Shown piece by piece: positions 26,445 to 35,255 of a stretch of 64,000 nucleotides of DNA. Position 1 is the first letter of the stretch. Each line of letters begins with the position of its first letter. Under the pieces are notes generated by a model. The model was given only the letters and a program-made list of their open reading frames with translations. It did not search any database and was not told the DNA's origin. The stretch spans positions 1 through 64,000 of the forward strand of contig CAWCSA010000015.1 of NCBI GenBank assembly GCA_963798015.1, given 5' to 3'. The translations under genes and the position numbers were made by a program. This DNA is from Roseiarcus sp963798015 (GTDB lineage Bacteria; Pseudomonadota; Alphaproteobacteria; Rhizobiales; Beijerinckiaceae).

Positions 26445-27503
26445 TCAAGGCTGGGCAGCGCGCAACCGCGCCGACATGGGACGGAAACCGTTGGCGTGGG
26501 CGATCATTTCCCGAATCTTGCCCAGCAATTCTTGACGGACCATGCCATACGCTAATTCCACGGCGCCGGCGTAGCTCTCGGCGTCAGCGCCGCCATGAGC
26601 CTTGATGACGACGCCGTCAAGCCCCAGAAACACGCCGCCGCTGGCTCGCGGGTTTATTTTCGCGCGCATCGCGGCCATCGCCTTGCGGGCGAACAGGAAG
26701 CCTATGCGCGACATGAGATCGTAGCTCACAGCCTCGCGCATATACTGACCGAGCTGCCGTGCGGTGCCCTCGGCGGTCTTGAGCGCGATGTTGCCGGTGA
26801 AGCCTTCGGTGACAAAAACGTCGACTGCGCCCTTGCCCAGATCGTCGCCTTCAACGAAGCCATGATAGTGCATGTTGGGCAGCCTGGCCTCGCGTAAAAC
26901 GCGCCCTGCCGCCTTCACCTCCTCCACGCCCTTGATCTCTTCGGTCCCGACATTGAGGAGGCCCACGGTGGGAGAATCGATGTGGAATACAATCCGCGCC
27001 ATCGCCGCGCCCATCACCGCTAGATCGACGAGATGCTGCGCATCGCCGCCAATGGTCGCGCCGACGTCGAGCACGATCAATTCGCCACGCAACGTCGGCC
27101 ATATCGCCGCGATCGCAGGCCGCTCGATCGGCGCCATCGTGTGCAGGCAGAACTTGGCCATCGCCATCAAGGCGCCGGTGTTGCCGGCGGAGACCGCGCA
27201 ATCGGCCGCGCCCGACTTTACCGCTTCGATCGCTTGCCACATCGACGAGACGCGCCTTCCGGTACGCAGGGCCTGGCTTGGCTTGTCGCTCATCTTGACC
27301 GCGACGTCGGTATGAAAAACGCGCGACTTGGCGGCCAACTTAGGATGACGCTCGAGGATGGGCCCGATCACGCCCTGCTCGCCATAGAAAAGAAACTCAG
27401 CGTCTGGAAGGCGCTCAAGCGCTAGGGCGGCGGCGGACAGGACGAGCGTTGGCCCATGATCGCCTCCCATCGCGTCCAGCGCTATGCGAACGTCGCCTGC
27501 CAT
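26445..27503 (-). CDS. plsX: Phosphate acyltransferase PlsX
   Basis: A 352-residue enzyme that makes acyl-phosphate from acyl-ACP for phospholipid synthesis. IALDAMGGDHGP at the N-terminus and the central SAGNTGALMA are family signatures. GAGGGA directly precedes the ATG ending at 27503, which is preferred to an ATG 25 codons earlier. Operon with fabH; the upstream DUF1097 gene is separated by about 390 bp. Confidence 0.95.
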   Translation of the reverse strand: MAGDVRIALDAMGGDHGPTLVLSAAALALERLPDAEFLFYGEQGVIGPILERHPKLAAKSRVFHTDVAVKMSDKPSQALRTGRRVSSMWQAIEAVKSGAADCAVSAGNTGALMAMAKFCLHTMAPIERPAIAAIWPTLRGELIVLDVGATIGGDAQHLVDLAVMGAAMARIVFHIDSPTVGLLNVGTEEIKGVEEVKAAGRVLREARLPNMHYHGFVEGDDLGKGAVDVFVTEGFTGNIALKTAEGTARQLGQYMREAVSYDLMSRIGFLFARKAMAAMRAKINPRASGGVFLGLDGVVIKAHGGADAESYAGAVELAYGMVRQELLGKIREMIAHANGFRPMSARLRAAQP

Positions 27504-27893
27504 TCCCTCGTCCGACCACGTCGAGCGCGTTGCCCGGACGGCGCGGCGCGGCGCGACAATAGCGGCTCCGCCGTGCAAGGCAACGCAAGAAACTCGTGTT
27601 CGGCTGCGGCCCGCAACAGTTCTATTCGGCCGCCCGGGACATCGTCCAATAGCCTAATGTCAGCGAAGAGAACTGACCTGGACCGCACCGGCTTTTAAAG
27701 CCGTTGCAGCCAATTCGATGCTCGCCGGCCGCGAAGAAAAGCAGCGACAGGCTCGCTGCGCAGGGATTCTTTTGGCGGAAGAAAGGCGCCTTACCGAAGG
27801 CCCGCGGGGCGTCGACAATTCGCTGGGTCGCTGGCTCGCGGGCCTGCCTCGCCCGCGAATCGACGAACCTCCCGGCCTTCGCCGTTCGGCCAG
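27504..27893. other. Gap between DUF1097 gene and plsX
   Basis: About 390 bp, unusually long for a cluster where plsX normally follows the DUF177 gene closely. It contains a GGCTTTTAAAGCC palindrome near 27689-27701. A 68-codon minus-strand frame (27482-27688) overlaps the plsX start and is not supported. The plsX promoter is probably here. Confidence 0.5.
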
Positions 27894-28406
27894 CTATTCC
27901 TTGACCAGCGCGAGGGCGATCTTCTGGGAAATGTAACCGAGCACCGCGCCGATGATCAAGGAGATCACGCCAACAACGAATGGGTTCTCGAGCGAGGCCG
28001 AGGTGACCGCGCCAAGCTTGTTGCCCGTCAAGGCGAGACCGGCGACAGCTGCGTATCCGAGAACGCCTGCCGGAATGTCGCTCAGCGCCGGCGCCTTAGC
28101 CGCGTACACGAGAATGAAAACCGTGATCAGGACGCATATTCCCGCCCAGAGCGGAACGCCGAGCGCGCCGCCAAGCGGAACCTGGGTGACGAGGAGCAAC
28201 GCGATCAAGGCCATGATGGCGCCGAATATATTGTTCGTGAGCGCCTTGGTAAGTCCGGCTTCCTTGCCGCCGCAATGATAGAATGTCGCCCAGGCGATGA
28301 ACGCAACCCAGATTTGCATGCCCATCCCGAACGGCGACAAGAGGACAAATGTCGCGATGCCGCCGAGCACGCCGATACTGACCGCCAATGCAGTAATGAG
28401 ATCCAT
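27894..28406 (-). CDS. DUF1097 family membrane protein
   Basis: A 170-residue protein with five or six hydrophobic helices and almost no loops, consistent with a DUF1097 inner-membrane protein. The N-terminal MDLITALAVSIGVLGGIATF and the FHCGGKEA-like YHCGGKEAGLTKA segment (about residues 43-55) fit the family. GGAGGG lies just before the ATG ending at 28406. The role is unknown. It stands inside the otherwise conserved DUF177-plsX block, so it is an insertion there. Confidence 0.8.
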   Translation of the reverse strand: MDLITALAVSIGVLGGIATFVLLSPFGMGMQIWVAFIAWATFYHCGGKEAGLTKALTNNIFGAIMALIALLLVTQVPLGGALGVPLWAGICVLITVFILVYAAKAPALSDIPAGVLGYAAVAGLALTGNKLGAVTSASLENPFVVGVISLIIGAVLGYISQKIALALVKE

Positions 28407-28559
28407 AGCGTCCCTCCCTCGTCGCCGTGCGCTCACCCGATTTTTGAGTTGCGCAAAGCTTGATTCGGAGCTTGGTCGAGCCCCGCGGGACGAATGTTAA
28501 CTTGTGGCTAGATTTTATGCAATGCCGTTAGCTTGCCATCAGCTCGCAACATTCTTGCT

Positions 28560-29102
28560 CTAATCCGATCCCGCTTTGTCCCGACGGGCCAGCGCCGCAA
28601 ATGGCGAGGCGATTGGCTCCGTATTCGTGCGCTCCTCGTCTAAGACCGCGTCGGGCTTACGCGGATAAGGATCGAGGCCGAGCGCGAAGAACTCCGCCGT
28701 GAGGACCCCAAGATCGATTTTTCCCGCGATAATGGGATCTGGCTCGTCTTCATCGGAGAGCGAAAACGTCTGTGTGTCCTCGGTCGCCGTGGATTTTGAA
28801 TTTGCCCCTGTCTGTGGCGCGAACCGCACGTCCACGTCCTCGTCGACAGTCGCCGGAAACGCCTCAAGCGAAACGACGCAGATTTGAGTGAGCTCCCCAT
28901 GGACGGCGCCGGTAACGCGCGCCCCGCCCTTGCCCCAGGGGTCGACGTGCAACGTCGCCGTCAAGGCTGCGACGGCAGGAAGCCGATAGAACGACGCGAG
29001 TTCTTTCCTCTCGGCGGGACTGGCCTCAATCGTGACAGCTTGACCTTCGCGAGGAACAGCGTCGACCCGCACGAGACGAGAGAAGAGCCTCTCCTCAGTC
29101 AT
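28560..29102 (-). CDS. YceD family protein (DUF177)
   Basis: A 180-residue protein of the YceD/DUF177 family, in most bacteria linked to rpmF or plsX and implicated in 23S rRNA accumulation. The Cys in EltqiCVVSLEAFP (about residue 76) and the C-terminal ILTAEFFALGLDPYPRKP-like segment are family hallmarks. Its ATG overlaps the stop of the CBP3 gene by 8 bp, so the two are coupled. Confidence 0.85.
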   Translation of the reverse strand: MTEERLFSRLVRVDAVPREGQAVTIEASPAERKELASFYRLPAVAALTATLHVDPWGKGGARVTGAVHGELTQICVVSLEAFPATVDEDVDVRFAPQTGANSKSTATEDTQTFSLSDEDEPDPIIAGKIDLGVLTAEFFALGLDPYPRKPDAVLDEERTNTEPIASPFAALARRDKAGSD

Positions 29103-29658
29103 GAGGCGCCTCGGCGGCGATCGAGCCGAGCGGGAAGCGAAAATGGCCAGCCGTGAAGGCCTCAATCGGGATCGTCGTCAAGGCGGCGTCGAGTGAAGCA
29201 ATATGGCGGGCCAGCGCTTCTGCTTTCGGCTCGACCTCACCCCCCGTTGCGCCGTAAACATTCCGGCCAAGCGCCCCGGCGAGCTCGTCGGGCGAGGAAT
29301 CGTCGAGCGCAGCCGCATAAGCAGCGTTGCGGCCGTAGAAGGCGCTTCCCATCTTCTTCAAGCGCTTCGCCACGCCAATATCCGAGTGCCCGATCTCGCG
29401 CAGCGTATCGTCGAAATGGGCGAACAGGCTATCCACCAGATCCTGGGCGATCGCGTCCGCGACGCCGCCCAGCGCCGCCAACCGACGCAAGACGAGCCCG
29501 GCGTGCAGCGTCAAAAGCTCGAACCGGCCGTCGATCCGGTCGGGAGCCGCCAGCGCCTCGTAGAGCTCTGGGCGGCGCGCCGCAGCCACGATCTCGCCCA
29601 GAATCTGCTCGATGAGTGTTTTGCTGGCGCGCCGCGCGCGCCATTGAGCCAAGATCAT
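29095..29658 (-). CDS. Ubiquinol-cytochrome c chaperone (CBP3 family)
   Basis: A 187-residue, mainly helical protein homologous to mitochondrial Cbp3/UQCC1, which assists cytochrome b assembly in the bc1 complex. The HDIG-like segment FDDTLREIGHSDIGVAKRLKKMGSAFYGR (about residues 82-110) is diagnostic. It is divergent from bamE, and both belong to the alphaproteobacterial block with DUF177 and plsX. Confidence 0.88.
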   Translation of the reverse strand: MILAQWRARRASKTLIEQILGEIVAAARRPELYEALAAPDRIDGRFELLTLHAGLVLRRLAALGGVADAIAQDLVDSLFAHFDDTLREIGHSDIGVAKRLKKMGSAFYGRNAAYAAALDDSSPDELAGALGRNVYGATGGEVEPKAEALARHIASLDAALTTIPIEAFTAGHFRFPLGSIAAEAPHD

Positions 29659-29765
29659 CTCGATGTCCTGCTGAACGGCGGCTTGCGCCTTGCTCTGGTC
29701 AGGGTTGATGAGTTAGGCATCCGCGCCCGGTCTGGCAAGGCGAAGAACTGGTCAAGAGAGACGGA

Positions 29766-30221
29766 ATGCCAATGGCGCCGAAAATCCATCGCCGAGCAAC
29801 GTTGGGATTGGCCCTCTGCGCGGCGCTGATGGTCAGCGGCTGCCTTGGCTACGAGGGCGACTTCGACCGCGGCTACCAGGTCGACCAGGACACGGTGTCG
29901 CAAATCAAGGTTGGCGCGACGACCAAGCCCGAGGCGCTCTCGTTGCTCGGCACGCCCTCGACCACCTCAACGGTCGGCGGCGACGCCTGGTATTATATCG
30001 GCCAGAAAATGCAGCACACGTTAGCGTTCATGCCGGAGAAGATGACCGATCAGCATGTCCTTGCGGTTTACTTCGACAAGGGCGGTAAGGTCGATCGCAT
30101 CGCGAATTACGGTTTAAAGGACGGCAAGGTGTTCGACTTTGTGAGCCGTACGACGCCGACCGGCGGCTCGGAGCCCGACTTCCTCAAGAATATCATGGGC
30201 GGACTGTTCAAGTTCAGCTGA
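29766..30221 (+). CDS. bamE: Outer membrane assembly lipoprotein BamE (SmpA/OmlA)
   Basis: A 151-residue lipoprotein of the BAM complex. The lipobox is VSGC (Cys about residue 26), and QIKVGATTKPEALSLLGTPSTT (about residues 46-67) is the BamE signature. A second ATG two codons in is an equally good start. Divergent from the CBP3 gene. Confidence 0.88.
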   Translation: MPMAPKIHRRATLGLALCAALMVSGCLGYEGDFDRGYQVDQDTVSQIKVGATTKPEALSLLGTPSTTSTVGGDAWYYIGQKMQHTLAFMPEKMTDQHVLAVYFDKGGKVDRIANYGLKDGKVFDFVSRTTPTGGSEPDFLKNIMGGLFKFS

Positions 30222-30445
30222 AGCCAGCGGCGGCGGCTGCCAAATCTCCTGACCGAAGTCTTTGCCGCGCTGTACAGGTCGTTAGCTCGAAGGCAGGCAA
30301 AGATGATTCATAACGAGGCGTGTAATCAGCGGCGGACTCAGGACGTCAAGAGCCGCTGACGCTGGCCGCCAATTCGAGAACTGCGATCTCTTCGAATGCT
30401 CATGATCCGCGTCCGGAACCGGATCTCGGCTATCGATAGGCCGGC

Positions 30446-31033
30446 CTATCGCCGAAGGGGCGCATAACCCTGACTGTAGATCCAATCCGTGGCTTGCGCG
30501 GGAATGTGACACGGCTGGCAATCGGTCTTGTAGTCCGTCGAGGTCGTTTTAAGCGGTTTGCCTGCGTCGAACCATGACCAGCCCCAGCCATCACCCCAGA
30601 GCTTGTTGCCCGGGTGGCCGTTTTTTCTGTCCTTCACCATGACAAACCAGCCCTTGAGTTGATCTGCACGGCTCACCGTCCCCGTTGTCATAGGAGCGGT
30701 GGCGGCGGCGAAGACTTCCTTGACAAGCGTCGCGCCGTCTGGGAATTGGCCCGTTTTCCGAAACGCCGCGATCGTGCCCGGCGACGCATAAACGTCGTGA
30801 AGGTCCTTGGAGCCTTTGCCGCTCTCATCAGCGACCGCCCAAGAGCCCAGATACTCATAGGCGAGCTGGTAATCGGCGGGAACGTGCAGATTCCCAGCAG
30901 CATCGACAGGAGGAGCCACTGGCTGACTGGCGGGCGCCGTCTGCGATTGGCCCAATGCGCCCGAAAGAAAAGACGCGAGCGTGACAGTCGCGACCGCGAA
31001 TGACGCGGCCCATGCGAAACCAGCAATCCTCAC
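30446..31033 (-). CDS. Cytochrome P460 family protein, copy 2
   Basis: A 195-residue periplasmic c-type cytochrome of the P460 family. A signal peptide covers about residues 1-28, and the single haem site is CQPCH near the C-terminus (about residue 176). FPDGATLVKEVF and GWFVMVKD (Lys and aromatic residues) match the P460 fold. A GTG start at 31033 with GAAGGGG 8 bp upstream is preferred; a longer frame would overlap the upstream paralogue. P460 enzymes oxidise hydroxylamine or related one-carbon/nitrogen species using a Lys-crosslinked haem. Confidence 0.8.
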   Translation of the reverse strand: MRIAGFAWAASFAVATVTLASFLSGALGQSQTAPASQPVAPPVDAAGNLHVPADYQLAYEYLGSWAVADESGKGSKDLHDVYASPGTIAAFRKTGQFPDGATLVKEVFAAATAPMTTGTVSRADQLKGWFVMVKDRKNGHPGNKLWGDGWGWSWFDAGKPLKTTSTDYKTDCQPCHIPAQATDWIYSQGYAPLRR

Positions 31034-31073
31034 CTGACGGCCCCTTCGTTTAAGCGTGGCGTCGACCGAAGCG

Positions 31074-31712
31074 TCATCGGTCCAACATCGGATAGAACTG
31101 GGTCCAAACCTCATCTTTCTTGGCACTCGCCTGATGGCAGTAAGCGCATTCCGATTGCGGACGCGCGGACGCGGTTTTTGCCTTTGGCTCGTAATGATGG
31201 AAGTTGAAATACCCCCAACCGCCCGTCGCCGCGTATTTTTTACTGTCCTTCACCGTTACGTCGGCGCCATTGTACGCGCCCGGGAAATAGCCGCGGCCTG
31301 ATGGCTGATCTTGCGAACCATCCGGGTGATCGCCAGGCTTGAGCGTCCTCTGCAACTCCTTGAACAGTATGGTTCCGTCCGGAAATTCTCCGGTCTTCTT
31401 GTAAATATCAAACGACCCCGGCTCGATGTAGACATTGTGAAACTCGGGGAAGCCCTCCTTGCCGTCGTTGAGCCCGTCTGGCGTGAGCGGCGATCCAAGA
31501 TAGATCCATGAACGCCAATTCGCCGGCAACATGAGGTCGCCGTTGCTCGTATATTGTGGGAGCTGATGGCCGCTCGAGGGTGCCGTGTTTGTATCTTGCC
31601 AGGCGGGAAGCGGTTTCTCTGCTGGCCCGCTTTGCGTGGGCGATTGCGCCTGGACAGCGGGGGCCATGGCGACGGCGATCAACGCGAGGACACCCTCGAG
31701 AGTGCGCTTCAT
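31074..31712 (-). CDS. Cytochrome P460 family protein, copy 1
   Basis: A 212-residue paralogue of the next gene. Signal peptide MKRTLEGVLALIAVAMAPAVQA (about residues 1-22), FPDGTILFKELQ, and the haem site CAYCH near the C-terminus. GGGGGAA precedes the ATG ending at 31712. The pair is transcribed together and divergently from an AraC-type regulator, which is the likely controller. Confidence 0.82.
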   Translation of the reverse strand: MKRTLEGVLALIAVAMAPAVQAQSPTQSGPAEKPLPAWQDTNTAPSSGHQLPQYTSNGDLMLPANWRSWIYLGSPLTPDGLNDGKEGFPEFHNVYIEPGSFDIYKKTGEFPDGTILFKELQRTLKPGDHPDGSQDQPSGRGYFPGAYNGADVTVKDSKKYAATGGWGYFNFHHYEPKAKTASARPQSECAYCHQASAKKDEVWTQFYPMLDR

Positions 31713-31837
31713 TTTTCCCCCGAATCGCCCGCGCCGCGAGCGGGTGAACCGATTTGCGAGACCCACGTCCGCTGCATTTCCGCGACCCGGGCGAGGACGA
31801 CTTTAAGCCAGCTTTCCGAACCTGAAATCCGAAAGAA

Positions 31838-31978
31838 GTGACCGATCATCCAATTCTTCGGATGCGAGGGCTAGGTTAGGGCGAACCCTGTTCCGTTGGC
31901 CCTTCAAATGAAACCTGTTTAGGTCTGTCGGAGGCAGGAACGATTCAGCGTGACCAACCGTCCAATTCTGCGAATGCC
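31838..31978. repeat. Two 29-bp direct repeats around the AraC gene start
   Basis: 31838-31866 and 31950-31978 match at 23 of 29 positions. The second copy covers the regulator's GTG and first codons; the first would encode MTDHPILRM against MTNRPILRM and then stops. It is either a decayed duplicate of the gene start or a repeated binding site in the divergent promoter region. Confidence 0.65.
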
Positions 31979-32918
31979 GCCGGCCGATCTGGATCGCCTC
32001 ATGACGACTCTGGAAGTCAGTTTCGTCCAACTCGCCGAGTGTCTCGTAAGCCCGGGCTGGCGTCTGCGCCTGCCAGCCATGGCGATGCCAGGGATCCATT
32101 ACAACCTGATCGGCGCGGGAAGGGCCGTGGTCGCCGGAGACGCGCCGATCCGGATTTCGCCGCACACCCTATTTATCACCCCGCCGGGAAAGCCCCTCTC
32201 TATCGAAGCGGATGGAGGAAGCGGACCGGCTGACGGCCACACACTGGTCGAGTTCGATGAGTTTGGCCCCGCTGAACTGCGCCAATTCGTTGCAGGCGAC
32301 ACGGAGCCGAAAACCATCCTGATCTGCGGCTACTTTCGGGCGTCTTATGGCGCTTCGATCGATCTCTTCGCGAACTTGCATTCGCCTATTGTCGAGATGT
32401 TCAACGAACAGGACCGCCTCGACCGTCAATTGAAATCCGCGCTTGCCGAGCTCGTTGCGCAGGAGGTCGGCAGCGGCGCGATGACGGCCGCTCTGATGAA
32501 GCAGGTTCTGGTAACCATCCTGCGGCGCTCGTTGAGCTCAACCGAGCTGTGGGTCGAGCGCTTCTCGATCTTGGGCGATCCCCGGATTGCGCGTGCCTTT
32601 GCCGACATGGTTGCGCGACCCGGCGCGCCTCACTCAATACAGACCTTGTCGCAGACGTCAGGCCTGAGCCGCTCAGCTTTCATGGCGCGCTTCAATGAGA
32701 CGTTTGGCAGTTCGCCAATGACCGTGCTGAGGCAGCTTCGGATGCGACACGCTGCGACCCTGATGCAAGCTGGCAAACTTGCTGTCGACCAGATTGCACG
32801 TGCGGTCGGATACATGAACGCAAGCAGTTTTCTGCGCGCTTTCCGCAAGGCCTATGGCCGCGATCCTTCGGACTATCGCGCCGGAATCCGAAAGCCCGTG
32901 CAAAAGGAAGCCAAGTGA
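31950..32918 (+). CDS. AraC family transcriptional regulator
   Basis: A 322-residue regulator. The N-terminal ~190 residues form a cupin-like ligand-binding domain (GWRLRLPAMAMPGIHYNLIGAG), and the C-terminal ~100 residues carry two helix-turn-helices (TLSQTSGLSRSAFMARFNETFG and VDQIARAVGYMNASSFLRAFRK followed by GRDPSDYR). The N-domain resembles the AraC-binding-like domain of regulators that sense small effectors. GTG start at 31950; an ATG eight codons later is possible. Likely target: the divergent P460 genes. Confidence 0.85.
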   Translation: MTNRPILRMPPADLDRLMTTLEVSFVQLAECLVSPGWRLRLPAMAMPGIHYNLIGAGRAVVAGDAPIRISPHTLFITPPGKPLSIEADGGSGPADGHTLVEFDEFGPAELRQFVAGDTEPKTILICGYFRASYGASIDLFANLHSPIVEMFNEQDRLDRQLKSALAELVAQEVGSGAMTAALMKQVLVTILRRSLSSTELWVERFSILGDPRIARAFADMVARPGAPHSIQTLSQTSGLSRSAFMARFNETFGSSPMTVLRQLRMRHAATLMQAGKLAVDQIARAVGYMNASSFLRAFRKAYGRDPSDYRAGIRKPVQKEAK

Positions 32919-32942
32919 CGCCACCCTGCCCGGCGCTCTACC

Positions 32943-35087
32943 TTACTTCGCCAGGATCGCCAGCAGCAGCAGCGCGACGATGTTGGTGATCTTGATCGCC
33001 GGATTCACTGCCGGGCCGGCGGTGTCCTTGTAGGGGTCGCCGACCGTGTCGCCGGTGACGGCCGCCTTATGCGGCTCGGAGCCCTTCATCCACTTGTTTC
33101 CGTCCTTGTCGACGAACCCGTCCTCGAAGCTCTTCTTGGCGTTGTCCCACGCGCCGCCGCCCGAGGTCATCGAGATGGCGACGAAGAGACCGTTGACGAT
33201 CACGCCGAGCAGCGAGGCGCCAAGCGCGGCGAAGGCCGACGCCTTCGAACCCGAGATCCACAGCGCGCCAAAATAGACGACGAACGGCGCCAGCACCGGC
33301 AGCAGCGATGGAATAATCATTTCCCGAATCGCGGCGCGCGTCAGCAGATCAACGGCGCGTCCGTAGTCAGGACGCTGCGTGCCGTTCATGATGCCCGGCA
33401 TTTCCTTGAACTGCCTGCGCACTTCGAGCACCACCGCGCCCGCGGCGCGTCCAACTGCAGTCATCGCGATGCCGCCGAACAGATAGGGGATCATGCCGCC
33501 GAATATGAGCCCTGCGACCACGTATGGGTTGGAAAGGTCGAATGAGACCGCGCCAATGTCCTTGAAGTAGGGCGCGCCAATTTCGGTGAAGTGCCGAATG
33601 TCATTCGTATAGCAGGCGAACAGCACAAGCGCGCCCAAGCCCGCCGAACCGATCGCGTAGCCTTTGGTGACCGCTTTCGTTGTGTTGCCGACCGCATCGA
33701 GCGCGTCGGTCGATTGACGCACTTCCTTGGGCAACCCCGCCATTTCCGCGATGCCGCCGGCGTTGTCGGTGACCGGGCCGAAGGCGTCGAGCGCGACGAT
33801 CATGCCGGCGAGGCCAAGCATGGTCGTGACGGCGATCGCGGTGCCGAAGAGGCCGGCGAGCTGGTAGGTCGAGACGATGCCCGCGACGATCACAAGCGCC
33901 GGAAGCGCTGTCGATTCGAGCGAGACCGCGAGGCCCTGGATCACGTTGGTGCCGTGGCCGGTGACGGAAGCCTGCGCAATCGACACGACGGGGCGTTTGC
34001 CCGTACCCGTGTAGTACTCGGTGATCACGACGATGAGGCCCGTGACCACGAGCCCGACCAGGCCACAGACGAAGAGGCTCTTCCCTGTGACGACCTTGCC
34101 GGCGACCGTGCCGATATCGCCCCAGCCAACAACATAGCTCGTCGCAAGGGCGAGGCCGATGATCGATAGAACCCCCGTGGCGATAAGACCCTTGTAAAGC
34201 GCGCCCATGATCGAGCCGTTGGCGCCGAGCTTGACGAAGAAGGTGCCGATGATCGAGGTGACGATGCAGGCGGCGCAGATCGCGAGCGGATACATCATCG
34301 TCGGAATGAGCGCCGGCGTGTTCTCGAAGAAGATCGAGGCCAGCACCATCGTCGCCACGACCGTCACCGCATAGGTCTCAAACAGGTCGGCGGCCATGCC
34401 GGCGCAATCGCCAACGTTGTCGCCCACGTTGTCGGCAATGGTTGCAGGGTTGCGAGGGTCGTCCTCAGGAATGCCCGCCTCTACCTTGCCGACGAGGTCG
34501 GCGCCGACGTCAGCGCCCTTGGTGAAGATGCCGCCGCCAAGGCGAGCGAAGATCGAGATCAGCGACGCGCCGAAGCCGAGTGCGACCAGCGCGTCGATCG
34601 TCTCCCGGTCCGCGACGCCATGGCCAAGAACGCCGGTGAGAAAGCCAAAGTAACCGGCCACGCCGAGAAGCGCGAGCCCGGCAACGAGCAGACCGGTCAC
34701 CGCGCCAGAGCGAAAGGCGATATCGAGACCGCCGGCGAGCGATTTCGTCGCCGCCTGCGCGGTGCGCACATTGGCGCGCACCGAGACGTTCATGCCGATG
34801 AAGCCAGCAGCGCCGGACAGGATGGCGCCAACCGCGAACCCGATCGCCACGGTCCACGACAGCAGAAGCCCAAGGACGATGAACACCACGACGCCAACGC
34901 CGGCGATGGTCATGTATTGGCGCCGCAGATAGGCTTGCGCCCCTTCCGCCACCGCGCCGGAAATCTCCTGCATCCTCGCGGTGCCGGCGTCCGCCGCCAT
35001 CAGGCTATTAACCGTGTAGACGCCGTAGACGATCGAGAGCAGTCCACAAACGATAATCAAGCCCAAAAGCATGCGCGAAAGCCCCAT
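32943..35087 (-). CDS. hppA: H+-translocating membrane pyrophosphatase, K+-independent
   Basis: A 714-residue, roughly 16-helix pump that couples pyrophosphate hydrolysis to proton export. DVGADLVGKVE (about residues 197-207) binds substrate, and the DNVGDNVGDCAGMAAD and DNAGGIAEM segments bind Mg-PPi. The Lys in GNTTKAVTKG marks the K+-independent class (K+-dependent enzymes have Ala there). It converges with the AraC gene after 24 bp. Confidence 0.96.
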   Translation of the reverse strand: MGLSRMLLGLIIVCGLLSIVYGVYTVNSLMAADAGTARMQEISGAVAEGAQAYLRRQYMTIAGVGVVVFIVLGLLLSWTVAIGFAVGAILSGAAGFIGMNVSVRANVRTAQAATKSLAGGLDIAFRSGAVTGLLVAGLALLGVAGYFGFLTGVLGHGVADRETIDALVALGFGASLISIFARLGGGIFTKGADVGADLVGKVEAGIPEDDPRNPATIADNVGDNVGDCAGMAADLFETYAVTVVATMVLASIFFENTPALIPTMMYPLAICAACIVTSIIGTFFVKLGANGSIMGALYKGLIATGVLSIIGLALATSYVVGWGDIGTVAGKVVTGKSLFVCGLVGLVVTGLIVVITEYYTGTGKRPVVSIAQASVTGHGTNVIQGLAVSLESTALPALVIVAGIVSTYQLAGLFGTAIAVTTMLGLAGMIVALDAFGPVTDNAGGIAEMAGLPKEVRQSTDALDAVGNTTKAVTKGYAIGSAGLGALVLFACYTNDIRHFTEIGAPYFKDIGAVSFDLSNPYVVAGLIFGGMIPYLFGGIAMTAVGRAAGAVVLEVRRQFKEMPGIMNGTQRPDYGRAVDLLTRAAIREMIIPSLLPVLAPFVVYFGALWISGSKASAFAALGASLLGVIVNGLFVAISMTSGGGAWDNAKKSFEDGFVDKDGNKWMKGSEPHKAAVTGDTVGDPYKDTAGPAVNPAIKITNIVALLLLAILAK

Positions 35088-35255
35088 TGCAAGGCCGCGG
35101 ACGCTCTCCCGCGGCTCGTTGGTGGCGCCTCTTGCCAGAAACTGCGCTGCGCCGCAACGGCGCGGGCATTTTCAGGCCGATTTTAGGACGAAAGTCGGGC
35201 TAGACGGGGCGCCACAGTTGAACGATTGCAAACTCCGGCCGGCCAGAGCAACCGC

